Source: Heterodera schachtii
Lineage: Eukaryota; Nematoda; Chromadorea; Rhabditida; Heteroderidae
Assembly: GCA_023374025.1 (NCBI GenBank)
Contig: SIJG01000002.1
Coordinates: 3,541,626-3,605,625, forward strand
DNA length: 64,000 nucleotides
Direction of reading: 5' to 3'
Positions 12,130-24,594 of the stretch are shown in pieces. The notes beneath the pieces were generated by a model, which saw only the letters and a list, made by a program, of their open reading frames with translations, made no database searches and was not told the DNA's origin. How positions within the stretch are numbered: the stretch's first letter is position 1; each line of letters starts with the position of its first letter. The translations under genes and the position numbers were made by a program.

Positions 12130-14293
12130 GTTTTGATCAACAGAGCAAAGTGCCAAAGTGTGGGTGTGTTTTTGTGTGAAAAGTGTAAGAAAGTGATCGG
12201 AAGAACTGATCAATCCGACTCGTTGTCCCCTCGGGTCCGGTGAGGTGCACAAAATCTCCGAGAAAAACAAAATAAATTTTCGTCGCCCGCTGGGAGCGAG
12301 CGGGTGCTAAGAAGAAGCTGCTTAAAAATGCGACACATTTTCTTTTGTGTGTTCCATCGCGCACGCTCACAAATCAGCGGCGGATCAAATGCCCTCGCCT
12401 CCCCCACAAAAATTGAGGGCGGCCCAATGTTTGTTTTTGGGTTGAAAAAAGGTGCCCCACGGCGGAATGATCGGCGGAACGCGAGAAATTGGTTTGTCTG
12501 TGCATTTTTAATTTCGCGCCAATTGCGCAATGTTGAAATTAGTGAAAAAAAAGTCTAAGGGTTGAGCTAATATGTATTAGCCTGCAAAATTTTAAATAAA
12601 TTATCAAATTTAATATAAGTTATGGCACAAAGTTATGCCATGTTTTGTCGGAAAAATGCTAAAATAGCGGGTTTTTATGAAACGACCCAGCATGGTGAGG
12701 CTTTAGCCTCATTTTTTATTTCTCGAGGCCAACAAGGCTAAATTTTCAAAATGAGGCTAATTTGTGTTTTTTTGGAAAAAGTAAAAAAAAAATTCAAAAT
12801 TTATTTTTTTCCCGGAAACGCCTATCAGCCGGCACTGCCGGAGCTTACCGAAAATTAGAGGAAATAAAAATTCTGCCTGCAAAATGCCAATAATTCCTAA
12901 TTGTCGTAACACTCAACAAATAAAATTTAAAAATAACCAAAAAATTTTCCATTCTCTGTTGGAATGTTTTTCTCCTAATTGTAAATGGCATTTTCATTTT
13001 AATGGAGATTTTCTGTTGTTGTCGTTTTTTTTACTTGCCCATTGTGGGAAAATTTATTTTTGAATTGCTAAAAAAGGGGGCAACGGAATGCCAAAATGCC
13101 ATTCATTTGCAAATGGGCGGCGGCACACAAAAACCCTTCCGGCAAAAAAACGACACCAAATTTGGCACTTCTTTCACTGCTTTCTTTTTTGCTAATCTTG
13201 AGTCAGAAATTGTTAAACGTTTAGCACTGCTAATTGATTTTTTGCCAATATAGTGCAAACGCCAAAAGCGGGGAAAAAGCAATCAAAGTTGGGAATTCAT
13301 TGGTCCTGCTTATGGACCGAAAAAATGCCAAAATAGGAAAAAATTTTGGGTCTAAAATACATAGTAGATAAATCTTTTTAAAATTATTTTTGGATAAATT
13401 TTTATGAAAATCTTCAAAATTTCGATACAAATATTATATTTTTATTGCTTTTTCGTTAAAATTTATTTAATTGCCAAATATGACAAAATCTATTTTATGA
13501 CTTAAAAAAATCCTTAAATATAGGACATAAAAATTCGGGAATCTCAATTTGGTCCTAAATATAAATCAAAAACTGCTCTACAGAAAATCTGGGACAAAAC
13601 GCCAAACATAAAGCAACGAAAAGCTGCCAACACAAAAGTCGTAGAGCCAGCCATTTTAATGGGGTCATCTACATATAAGAAGCAACAAATATGCTGAAAC
13701 AATTCCCTTGGCTAACATAGGCATTTGATGGGGTCGAGAGTGAGTCTCGAGAAGACCCCGTGGGTGTCGTCTTGACAAGTTTTTTGCAGGTGATGAATGA
13801 TTTATTAAGGGCCTCATTACATATGTAAAGGAGAGGAGCATAACGATGGACAGACAGACAGAAAGAGAAATGGACAAAAATGACGCCAAGGCAAAAAAAA
13901 AAGAAAAAATTGTAAATGTGTCGCCGCAGGGCAGCATTATTTTGTGACGCCAATGCCCCCGGCGCCATGGCACTGCCCCCGGGGGACATTTGTGAAATGC
14001 CCGGGGGGGGGCGGGGAAGGGTGCCAAAATTTGATGGACGACAGCGGCACAGAGAGGACAATGCCCCCCCCCCCCTGGGGGAGACCCATCCAAAACCCTC
14101 TCCATTGCCCTTCCGGCGGAGTTGTTCAAACAATGGAAGGGCACATGGCACAAAACTCAGGTCGTCTCGTCGTGCCCAATTTTTTTACCGATGTGTAATT
14201 TATTTATTTGAAAAAACAATTTTGGGTTAAATAATTTTCGTTTTTCGTAAGCCTTAGAAAAACAAATTTTAAACAAAAAATGGGTAAACTTAC
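12130..14293. other. intergenic; degenerate cassette and GC-rich tract
   Basis: Mostly AT-rich. 12811-12843 is a degraded copy of the GC-rich cassette found in the hAT elements, in a stretch with no clear ends. 13920-14170 is GC-rich with G and C runs and is open in two minus-strand frames, but I see no credible splice borders or protein pattern there. Confidence 0.4.
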
Positions 14294-17200
14294 GGGCCCG
14301 CTTCCGGAGCAGCTTTTTCTGCAGTTTCTCCTCCCGTTCCCTAAAATATTTTAAATAATATTTTATTTCAATTGGCTCCGTTTTTTCTACTGAAAGTGAT
14401 AGACAAATTTTTTATTTTTTATCTTTGGGTTGAATGAAATTTTTACATTAAAAAATATATCGAATTGAAGTAGCACCTAATAAAATCATTGTTTCCCTAC
14501 GCATGCTTCTCGTCAAAGAGCAATTCAGGAAATTAGCAATTTTGTAAGAAAAATGGAATGAAAATTTAAATTTCTTCAAAATTTTTTTTTGAAATTCTTA
14601 ATGCATTATTGCATTACGCATTTCACCCAGTATTTATTGCACGCATTGCATAATTTAGTATTTGAAATTTTCACACGAACGGTCACTACTTTTGTCCCGG
14701 TCAAAATTTGGGGTCAAAATAAGTCACCCCTTTTGGTTTTCATCATAAGACGAGATCATATTTTAGGGGGGCACCCCAAAACGTCGCCGGCCGAAACGTC
14801 GCCGGAAGACTTTTTGGACCATAACTTTGTTCATTGTAAATCAAATTAACAATTCTTGGTGTTGTTCGATTGCTTTATGTGTTTACTATTAATAGGCTAA
14901 ATTTAAAAAATTTTCGTTAAGTTTCAAAAAAGTTATGGCCAGAAGGAACTCAAAAACCTAGTATTTCGAACTTTTTTTGCTCTGATTTTTTTTGTACATT
15001 AATAAAAAAATTTGAAAATTTGCAGCTTAATAGAGTTTTTCATAAGCTTTGGAACCATACTAAGAATGTTTAATATGGTTGAGTAGGAAAAAAGTTATGG
15101 TCCAAAAATTCGCCCGGCGACGTTTCGGCTGGCGACGTTTTTTCCTAGTCCGATATTTTAGGCCTTAATCAAATTTAGGACCACTTTTGCTTAATCTGCA
15201 TCAAAATGCTTCTCACATTTTCAGGGTCAACCCGTAAAGCATCGCGCGAAGACCGGGCCGTTGGCTGTCCTGCCGGATCAGCTTCACCTTGCCCGTGTCC
15301 TTGGCCATGAAGCGCAGTGGGCCAAGCTCGAGCAGTTTGGCAGTGCCACCCTTCTTCTTCGAACTGTGGCCACTGGCCGAAGAGCCACGGGAAGCGGACT
15401 TAAAAAGGCACAAGCATTGGCATTTTGTTTTCAAAAACGGTTTGAGAGTTTTGGCACAAAATTTCTGGCAAAATATTTCAGAGGTGAAAAATTGCTAATC
15501 AGAAATTCAATATGTACAAAATTATTGTAAAGTTGGTGTTGGTTCACGACATGGAAAAATTTATAATGATTATGAATATAAAACATAGACTATACAATTG
15601 AACATGGCCCCACGAACCAAAATATGGACTAAAAAGCACCATATAAAAAATACCAAGCATTTATAAAATGCATAGTCCTAATTATTTTAATAAAATAATT
15701 TTTCAAGTTTTTTTTAATATTTTAAATTAAATTGGTGCCAATAAGCACAAAAATTTTTGGCAATATTTGCTCTCACCCGTTTTGACTTGGCGCTCTGTGT
15801 CCTGCGAACTGCAATTGTTGCTGTACGCGCCCGGGAGGCAACCTAATAATCAATGAATGGAGGGAGTGGGGAAATTTGATAGAAAAACCAGATAATTTGA
15901 TAATAATATTAATATTTTAATAAAATTTAATGAGTCTCAATCCATTAAACAATGACCCTAATTCTTTTCCTGATTTTTCTCTTAAAAATAAATAAAAATA
16001 TATCTGAAAAAAATAGTTAAAAAACTTATAAATGAAAAAAAAAAATTTTTTTTAAATTTTGATCAGAATTAATAAAAAAAATTCATCATTTGTCATAGAT
16101 TTTTGAAAATGGAAGCATTTTTAATTTATAATTTAAAAGAGAGCACATAAAGCTATTGTATGATTCTCGAAAAAGTTAATTTCATTAGTTTTCTTCTGAA
16201 AAATAAATAACGACTTTCTTTCATCATAAAAATTTCATAGAACTTATTTTCTTTTGCCATTTCCGATCACTAAATTGGCATAATTATCGTTTCATATTTC
16301 AATACCCTCGACAAATGCTCAGCCGCGTTCGGGTCACCCGGGCGTGCCGACATGGTGGCCTTTGCGTGCCGGGCAGCGTCTGACGAGAATGCCATTCGGC
16401 TGGCGGATGCCGTCATCTGAAAAATCACAAAAAATGACTTTTTTGAATTTTAATTTTTTTTTTTTTTTACTTGAGTTTTTTGCGTTTTTCTCAAATTTTT
16501 AAAAATAATTAAAGTAATTTATAAATAATTTTATCTGAAAGAAATTAATTGAGAGGGGGATTTGATTCATTCATAAGCTTTGCGGGAAGCAATCGTATTC
16601 GCTAAATACTATAATAAAAATATAAAAATTCAAACAAAAATTTTAATATTTTGCCAAAAATCATTTGCTCTGATATTCCGAAATTCTGCTGTGATGGCTC
16701 CTATCGCTCAAAAAACAAGTACGGACGGGGCAAAAAAAAAGTCAAGTTCGTGCAGATGTTTTCTTTTTACAAAAATGACAATTTTAAGAGGAATGTTTTT
16801 GCTTTTCTATTTTTAAAATAAATATTTTAAGTGTTTTAAAACCAAATAAAAATACACAAAAATAATTTAACGTTGCATTTTTTTCGCAAATTCTCAAAAC
16901 GATTTAAAAATAAATAGGCCTCCAAACGCAAAAAATATAGCTTAACAACAGCCCCAAAAACATTTTTTTTTTGGGTATTTTTCAGTCCCTTAGAATTCTT
17001 TGAAAGGCCATTATCGGTGTTAAAAAGCTATGTCAGGCTTTTCCTCCGCCAATGGCTTTTACGCTTTTACCTTGACCATTGTTCCACCACCTTCGGCTTC
17101 ACCGGTTGACGTGCGCTCAACTTTTTGTTGTACTACTGCTCCAGTTGCTGCTGGTGCAACTATTGCTCGTTGTCGCTTCTGCTGCGATTGTTGTTGGTGC

Positions 17201-17493
17201 TGCGACTGCGGCGACTTGTCGCGCAGCGACTGTCGCGCGAGTGGCGAAGTGCCGTGCCGCGGCGACGACGACGCGTTGTTCACTGACAGCAATCGCCGAG
17301 GATTTCTGTTAGCGGAGAACGACGAGGGGGGCGATGCCGACGATTTGAGCGCACGGACGGAGCCACGACCAGCGGCAGACGAAGCCGAAATTGAGGACTT
17401 GAAATGGAGAAATGGCTTAGGGCGGGACATAATTGCGCCGAGCGGTGATCGCCTCGGGGGCGCGTTGGGCGTATCCGATTTCAACGAAATCAA
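14294..17493 (-). CDS. basic Ser/Ala-rich protein, at least 5 exons, 3' end not found
   Basis: Exons: 17493-17071, 16416-16306, 15842-15777, 15398-15232 and 14340-14294. Phases are consistent throughout (0, 0, 0, 2, then 1). Borders are strong (AAG/gtaaaa, tttttcag, attattag, CGG/gtgaga, ttttag, CCC/gtaagt). Starts MISLKSDTPN, or MSRPKPFLHF from the next ATG at 17430. Exon 1 is Ser/Arg/Gln-rich. Exon 4 holds the most conserved-looking stretch, KLLELGPLRFMAKDTGKVKL. Exon 5 is a charged helix EREEKLQKKLLRKRA. The last donor is open, so more exons should lie left of 14294; I could not identify them. Intron 4 contains a 386-bp MULE-like element. Family unknown. Confidence 0.6.
14767..15152. mobile_element. 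MULE-like element with tandem-repeat TIRs (element E1)
   Basis: 9-bp direct repeats ATATTTTAG flank it (14758-14766 and 15153-15161). Both ends carry two copies of a ~15-bp word, AAACGTCGCCGGCCG, in inverted orientation, then TTTTTGGACCATAACTTT. The outermost 13 bases are GGGGGCACCCCAA (left) and CGGACTAGGAAAA (right, read inward), similar to the ends of the 9-kb element. Sits in intron 4 of the Ser/Ala-rich gene. Non-coding. Confidence 0.75.
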
Positions 17494-18689
17494 TCAATTT
17501 GCGATCACACCGGGCCCCGATCACTTTTTGTTGCCGCCGCTGCGCACGCCGCTGCACGGGTTTATACTAGCCAAATAGCTTCACTGATCAATCGATTGTG
17601 GAATGGATTTTTTTAGGCCGGCGGGGGACTGATCACTAATCGGAAGAGTGATTTTTTGTGGGAGATTTGTGAAGGGGGGGGGAAGGAATTTGCGCGCATA
17701 TTTTTCAAGAGGTTCAGGAGAAGCGGCACTTAAGAGTAAAAGTTTACGACCGATCAGCTCATTAAGTGCGGGCGGATTAGCTTTTTCTCGAGGACCAATT
17801 TGGAGTGAGCCAATGGGGAGGGGGAAAGGTAATGGAATGTTTGCTAAATGAGAACACAAATGCGGTAAAGCATTTTATGCTTACAAAAGTCTTAAAAAAA
17901 TTCAAAGAATTTAAAATGCGTCCATTTAATGAGGAAAAAATTAACGCTAAATCATTTTTATAAAATGCAACTTTAAATGAGATATTTTTTTACACTTCTA
18001 AAAATTAATATATGGTGCATTTTGAAAATTTAATTGCGTTTCATTTTTTTATATTTATGCTCAGGAATTTTTTTAAATCGTAAATTCAAAAGTTATCGAG
18101 ACATTTTTTAAAAAATTAAAAATTCTCATCAAAATAAGAGTGAAGTAAAAATAATGGGAAAAAATGCGGACTCTCTCTCACTGATTGCCAGTTTATGAAA
18201 ACACCTTTTGGCCTTGAACACAATTTAATCTTTCCGTCCACCGATTGGACCGATTATTTTTGGCCGATTTAAAGTCAAATGAACGCAAAAAATCAGGCGC
18301 ATGAATGAATAATTATTATCACTAAATTATAGGCAGCTATTAAAACAATTAATTAGTTGCGCATTAATTGCCCGCGGAAAATGACAAAAAAAACTGATCC
18401 ATGAAACATAAAAAGTGATGGGAAGTGATCGCTATCAGGCACAAGAAGAAGTGCTTTCCCCTTTCTTCTTCTTTTGCTGATCGAAATGCTTTCGTCGTCT
18501 TCGTCATCGTTTCCTCTCCCTTCCCTCCATCATTCAATTAGTGAGTGAGTGTGGTGAGTAAACGTATCACCAAGCTTTTGGTTTGATCAATGCTCCCTAA
18601 TTATCTTTTAGCCACAATTGCCCGCGGGCGTTCTCACTCTGTTTCTCTCGTTGTCTTTCTTTAGAAAAACGCTCTTTTTGAGCCTCTTC
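17494..18689. other. intergenic, upstream of the Ser/Ala-rich gene
   Basis: AT-rich with pyrimidine-rich tracts near 18600-18700. No exon or repeat unit that I can support; likely holds the promoter of the minus-strand gene at 17493. Confidence 0.4.
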
Positions 18690-18806
18690 GTCTCTCTTTG
18701 TCACACTGTTTCTTGCCTAACTCTATCCCTTTACATACTATCTCTTCACTCTCTCTCTCTCTCTTCTCTTACCCCTCTAAATTAACTCTCTCCCCCTCTT
18801 TCTGTC
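18690..18806. repeat. left half of dispersed repeat Q, split by the 9-kb element
   Basis: Pyrimidine-rich sequence homologous to 41524-41632. It stops at CTTTCTGTC and resumes at 27873 after the 9-kb insertion. Confidence 0.8.
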
Positions 18807-18925
18807 CGGAGCAGGACAAAACTCAGCCGCCGAAACTCAGCCGCCGAAATTCAGCCGCCGAAACTCAGCCGACTAAAACTCAGCCGACCGAAACTCAGCC
18901 GAGATATAATTCAGCCGGGAATAAA
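18807..18925. repeat. left TIR of E2 (tandem CTCAGCCGCCGAAA)
   Basis: Six to seven degenerate copies of a 10-14 bp word around ACTCAGCCG. Inverted relative to 27781-27872. Confidence 0.85.
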
Positions 18926-19621
18926 TTTTTAAAAATTTTTTCAATATATGTTATATCGACAAGGGGTTTCGTTGCTAAAACCGATTTCTCGGGATCGGGA
19001 ATAGGTAGGAATCTGAAATTTTGCATACGTATGCACCCTGGGACGGGGCATCCGGGAAAACTATAGAAAAAAATTCTCGACGCCCAACTGAGTACCAAGG
19101 ACGGATTTCTTACTTTTTCGTGCGTTTGAGTGCCCGTAACTTTTTTTCTAAAACATGCAGCTCAAAAAGTCTGCTGGTAGGGACCTAAGTTGAAGTGTTG
19201 ACTAAAATTCAAAAAAAATTCCAGGCCTCTACCTTTAATAGGGAAGGCTGTAGGTGCGTAGACTTTTTCAGTACCAACTTTGTCCAGTTCAGTCCCGGGT
19301 GAATAACTCATTAGGGTTTGATCTGAGCGGGGGGTCGCCAGCGGGTCTATTGTAGAGCTTGAAAAGCTCGATTTTTCCCGATTTTAAATTTTCGAAAATT
19401 TTCAAAATTTTTCGAGCTAGGCCTAAAAAACTGTTTTCGGGTTTTTGAATTTTAGGATTTTTTGCCGATTTTTCCCGGGAAAACTGAGACCACTTCCAAA
19501 ACATAGTTTTTCGAGCTCTATCGACTGGTATTTTTTTCGAAAAAATTTTGGATTTTTCCCGGAAATAGAAAAAATTTTTGGCCTGAGCGGGACATTTGAG
19601 TCCCGGGCGCATAGAAATATT

Positions 19622-20880
19622 ATACTTTTTCTGGCTTCTCTACCTCAATGTACACCCCATCATATTTTTCCAAGCCAATTTTGGCTTATCGTCAATTTTT
19701 CAGAATTTTTCAGTTTGCTGTTTCACAAGTGATTTGTTATGGGGTAGGTCGCTTGTACCCGTATGCATAAAGATAGGATCCTCGAGTCCGCGGATCGTAA
19801 CGCTCTACTTATCATCTTTTCCTATGCTATTTCCTTTTCTTTGACCCGATTTGGTCCACAGATCCGCGGATCCGATCTTTATGCATATGGGTATTGGCGA
19901 CCCACCCCGTGGGTCGCCAAAAGTAGGAACTTGCTCCGACTCAACCCACGGGGTGGGTCGTTGAATGACCATAATAATAAAAGGCAAGGGTCTGTACACT
20001 TGAGAGAGATACCATAGTAAAGAAGAAATATTATACTTTTTCTGGCTTCTCTACCTCAATGTACACCCCATCATACTTTTCCAAGCCAATTTTGGCTTAT
20101 CGTCAATTTTTCAGAATTTTTCAGTTTGCTGTTTCACAAGTGATTTGTTATGGGGTAGGTCGCTTGGCGACCCACCCCGTGGGTCGCCAAAAGTAGGAAC
20201 TTGCTCCGACCCAACCCACGGGGTGGGTCGTTGAATGACCATAATAATAAAAGGCAAGAGTCTGTACACTTGAGAGAGATACCATAGTAAAGAAGAAATA
20301 TTACACTTTTCTCTGACTTCTCTACCTCAATGTACACCCCATCATATTTTTCAAGCCAATTTTGGCTTATCGTCCATTTTTCAGAATTTTTCAGTTTGCT
20401 GTTTCACAAGTGATTTGTTATGGGGTAGGTCGCTTGACGACCCACCCCGTGGGTCGCCAAGCAAAGAAGAAATAGTACACTTTTCTCTGACTTCTCTACC
20501 TCAGTTTACACCCCATCATACTTTCCAAGCCACATTTTGGCTTAGCGCGTATTTTTCAGAATTTTTCAGTTTGATGTTTCACAAGTGATTTGTTATGGGG
20601 TAGGTCGCTTGACGACCCACCCCGTGGGTCGCCAAGTAAAGAAGAAATAGTATTCACAAGTGATTTGTTGTGGGGTAGGTCGCTTGACGACCCACCCCGT
20701 GGGTCGCCAAGTAAAGAAGAAATAGTATTCACAAGTGATTTGTTGTGGGGTAGGTCGCTTGACGACCCACCCCGTGGGTCGCCAAGCAAAGAAGAAATAG
20801 TACAGTTTGCTCTGTATTTCTCTACCTCAGTTTACACCCCATCATACTTTCCAAGCCACATTTTGGCTTAGCGCGTGTGG
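19622..20880. repeat. dispersed units with perfect hairpin TTGGCGACCCAC-CCC
   Basis: About five partial copies of a unit that begins near CTTCTCTACCTCAATGTACA, passes TTTCACAAGTGATTTGTTAT and ends in a hairpin with 12-bp arms TTGGCGACCCAC closed by CCC (first at 19894-19920; others near 20165, 20435, 20608, 20682 and 20756). Confidence 0.8.
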
Positions 20881-21690
20881 GTCGCCAATAGAAGGAACTT
20901 TCTCCACATTTCCCACGGGGTGGGTCGCCAATAGAAGGAACTTTCTCCAACATTTCCCACGGGGTGGGTCGCCAATAGAAGGAACTTTCTCCAACGTGTC
21001 CCACGGGGTGGGTCGCCAATAGAAGGAACTTTCTCCAACGTGTCCCACGGGGTGGGTCGCCAATAGAAGGAACTTTCTCCAACATTTCCCACGGGGTGGG
21101 TCGCCAATAGAAGCAACTTTCTCCAACTTGTCCCACGGGGTGGGTCGCCAACAGAAGGAACTTTCTCCAGCATCTCCCATGGGGTGGGTCACCAATCGAA
21201 GGAACTTTCTCCAACATGTCCCACGGGGTGGGTCGACAATAGAAGGAACTTTCTCCAACTTGTCCCACGGGGTGGGTCGCCAACAGAAGGAACTTTCTCC
21301 AGCATCTCCCATGGGGTGGGTCACCAATCGAAGGAACTTTCTCCAACATGTCCCACGGGGTGGGTCGACAATAGAAGGAACTTTCTCCAACATTTCCCAC
21401 GGGGTGGGTCGCCAATAGAAGGAACTTTCTCCAACTTGTCTCACGGGGTGGGTCGCCAACAGAAGGAACTTTCTCCAACATTTCCCACGGGGTGGGTCGC
21501 CAACAGAAGGAACTTTCTCCAACATTTCCCACGGGGTGGGTCGCCAATAAAAGGAACTTTCTCCAACATTTCCCACGGGGTGGGTCGCGAATAGAAGGTA
21601 CTTTCTCCAACTTGTCCCACGGGGTGGGTCGCCAATAAAAGGAACTTTCTCCAACATGTCCCACGGGGTGGGTCGCCAATAGAAGGAATT
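20878..21690. repeat. 44-bp tandem satellite, ~18 copies
   Basis: The unit contains CCCACGGGGTGGGTCGCC followed by AATAGAAGGAACTTTCTCCA. It reuses one arm of the upstream hairpin. 44 is not a multiple of 3 and the unit lacks stops, so long ORFs appear on both strands; these are artefacts of the repeat. Confidence 0.9.
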
Positions 21691-21799
21691 TTCAGTTAAA
21701 TAATCAAAACATTTGCATTCAAATGCAGATCAAGTTAAACCCCAATAGCTTATAGTCATCAGATTATCCCTAAGATTTTTGATAAATTCTGAGCGCCTA

Positions 21800-23400
21800 A
21801 CAGCCTAGGTAGCGAAGCTCCCAAAGCGCGAAGCGCTTTAAAGCAGCAGAAACACGTATGCATACCCCGTTATATATACGTTATATTGACAAGGAGTTTC
21901 ATCCCTAAAACCAAAATCTGGAGAACGGCTGAACGGATCGGGCTGAAACTTGGCACCGAGGGGTAACTCGATACGGGGCATCTGGGAAAAATACGGATTT
22001 TCCGGTCCGGTGGCCAACTGAGTACCAGCGGCTCAAAAACCGACTTTGCCGACAGTCTCACTGTTACGAAATTTTTTTCTTTTGCTTTCAGAGCTTAGTG
22101 TACCCCAAAAGCGATTGGCCCCATATGTCCCCTACAAATTTGCCAGCAAACATTTTTTGATCAGATCAAAGGCCTGGCCTGGAAAAATGCGGAGACTCAG
22201 TTCGTTTTTTTTGGACACTTCAGTACCAGGCGAATAGCTCGCCAGGGTTTGTTCGGAGCAGGGGGTCGCCAGCGGACTTTTTGTAGAGCTTTTGAAGCTC
22301 TATCTAACCATGTTTAAAAATTTCGAAAATTTTCAAAAATTTTCGAGCTAGGCCTAAAATTCGGTTTTTCAGTTTTTGAATTTTAGGATTTTTTAACGAT
22401 TTTTCCGGGGAAAACAGACAGCACTTTTGGGAAGCAGTTTTTCGAGCTCTATCGATTGGTGATGTTTTTAGAAAATTTTCGATTTTTTCCCGGAAATAGA
22501 AAAATTTTTTGGCCTAAGCGGGACATTTGAGTCCCGGGCCCATAACTCGTCAAGGGTTGGTTTTAGCCAAAAATTGCCTCAGAGCTAAATTGTAGAGCTT
22601 TAAAAGCTCTATCGAGTGGTGTACTTAATGTTCGGAAATTTTCAAAAATTTTAGAGCTAGGCCCCCTAGAAATTTTCAAAACTTTTTTTTGGGTTGAAAA
22701 GGGGGGTGAAAATTTTTTTCCTGGGGTATTTTGAGGTGCTGAGCACGAATATGACCTTTGTTTTTTGTTTCAGAATTTTTGGAATTTTTTAAAAATTCGA
22801 AAAATTTTTCAATTTTTTGACCCTTGGAAATTTTGGGTTAAAGTTTGAAAATTCATAACTCGGTGATGGTTTCATCGATTTAACTATAATAAAGCTTTAA
22901 AAATCGAGAAAAATAAGGAGAATTTTATGGGATTTATTTGGGATTTATATCTTCTAAAGAAAAAAAGTTATTCCAGAATTTCTGGAAATTTTCGATTTTT
23001 CAGAAAAAAATTCGTAACTGCCTTCTGAAAAGCTATTCGTGAAAAGTAAAATACTACAAAAATCCGCAATTTTTTACTCTATTATATAAATTTTATTACA
23101 CATTTTTATCACTTTTTTAAAAAAAGATACAAAAATAAAACTGATTTTGGGATTCGGGACCAAAGGGGGGTGACCAGGATTTTTGAGTTGAAAATTTTTT
23201 TCACCAAATATCTTCGGAAAACATGTCTTTAGGGCTATTTTAGGGTGCTGATCACGAATATGAAATTAGTTTTAGGTTAGCACATCGGTAAGACCTCAGA
23301 ATCCCTGTGTGATTGGGGATTCTGGGTCATCATTTTTTTGGGAGGGGGGAAAGTTCGAAGCCGGGCGGTGTACATTATTTTTCTTTGCATTTTATCATTA
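21800..23400. repeat. 1.5-kb block, copy 1 of a higher-order unit
   Basis: Begins CTAGGTAGCGAAGCTC, passes a ...GACAAGGAGTTTC segment and many TTTTCGAGCTAGGCC words, and ends in GCCGGGCGGTGTACATTA. Directly repeated at 24595-26185. Its first 700 bp also resemble 18945-19620, and its last 50 bp recur near 26820-26870. Confidence 0.75.
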
Positions 23401-23484
23401 TTTTAATTAATTTAAATGTTATTGTTTAACTAATATGAAATAAATTAATTATTTACATTAAATTTAATTTTTTTTAAATTCAGA

Positions 23485-23868
23485 GATGCTACGCTAGCAT
23501 GAGTTAATTTATTTGATAGTGTACTTTTCAACACTCCATCTACACTAGCTCAGCTACACTAGCTAATAACCTAATGTAGCGATGCTACACTAGCATGAGT
23601 TAATTTATTTGATAATGTACTTTTCAACACTCCATCTACACTAGCTCAGCTACACTAGCTAATAACCTAATGTAGCGATGCTACACTAGCATGAGTTAAT
23701 TTATTTGATAATGTACTTTTCAACACTCCATCTACACTAGCTCAGCTACACTAGCTAATAACCTAATGTAGCGATGCTACACTAGCATGAGTTAATTTAT
23801 TTGATAGTGTACTTTTCAACACTCCATCTACACTAGCTCATAACCTAATGTAGAGTTTCTACACTAGC
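23485..23868. repeat. 96-bp tandem repeat, 4 copies
   Basis: Four head-to-tail copies starting at 23485, 23581, 23677 and 23773. Each is rich in CTACACTAGC words that can pair with GCTAGTGTAG. Confidence 0.9.
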
Positions 23869-24140
23869 ATCAGCAAAGAGCCTATATAAAAAGAGAAATT
23901 TTCGGTGCAAAAGCCATTCTTATCGTATAGTGTAGCTTTTAACCCTCCATGCTACACTAGCTAAACCATGGTTGTACCTCTTTTAATCACCGTTGTGCCT
24001 TTTCTATTCACTTTTGTAACTCTTTTTTGACTTTTGTACCTGTTTAAGCACTTTTGTACCTCTTCTTTCACTTTTTAACCTCTTTTAATCAATTTTGTAC
24101 CTCTTTTAATCACCGTTGCACTACATCTAATCACCGTTGT

Positions 24141-24533
24141 AACGGGCGCGAAGCGCCCGTCCGATCTCAACAATTTTAAAAAACGGGCGCGAAGCGCCCG
24201 TCTGAGGCCGCGAAGCGGCCGAAAAGGCCCAACTAAATTTTAAAAACGGGCGCGAAGCGCCCGTCCGATCTCAACAATTTTAAAAAAACGGGCTCGAAGC
24301 GCCCGTCTGAGGCCGCAAAGCGGCCGAAAAGGCCCAACTAAATTTTAAAACAAGCGCTAAGCGCCCGTCCGATCTCAACAATTTTAAAAAACGGGCGCAA
24401 AGCGCCCGTTTGAGGCCGCGAAGCGGCCGAAAAAGCCCAACTAAATTTAAAAACGGTCAAGAAGCGCCCGCTGAGCTCAACAAATTTAAAAACGGGCGCG
24501 AAGCGCCCGTTTGAGGCCGCGAAGCGGCCTAAA
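24141..24533. repeat. ~104-bp tandem array of GCGAAGC hairpins
   Basis: Nearly four units, each with two hairpins of the form GGGCGC-GAA-GCGCCC and GGCCGC-GAA-GCGGCC. A partial array recurs at 27240-27360. Confidence 0.85.
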
Positions 24534-24594
24534 AATCCCTGAAAAAACCGTGGTTGTACTTCGTCTAATCACAGAAATCTCCCCCCAACCAACA

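Noticed and set aside
12688..12850. Another hAT element around the degraded cassette (CAGCATGGTGAGGCT)
   Set aside because: I found no matching inverted right end or 8-bp duplication.
13665..14153. Two overlapping 160-codon minus frames
   Set aside because: GC-rich with G and C runs; open in two frames at once, with no pattern or splice borders that fit the gene upstream.
20822..21679. 285- and 271-codon ORFs on the minus strand and several on plus
   Set aside because: They lie in the 44-bp satellite, which lacks stops in most frames of both strands.
20878..21690. Possible CRISPR-like array (repeat plus near-constant spacing)
   Set aside because: There are no distinct spacers; each unit is the same 44 bp with point changes, and the genome is eukaryotic.
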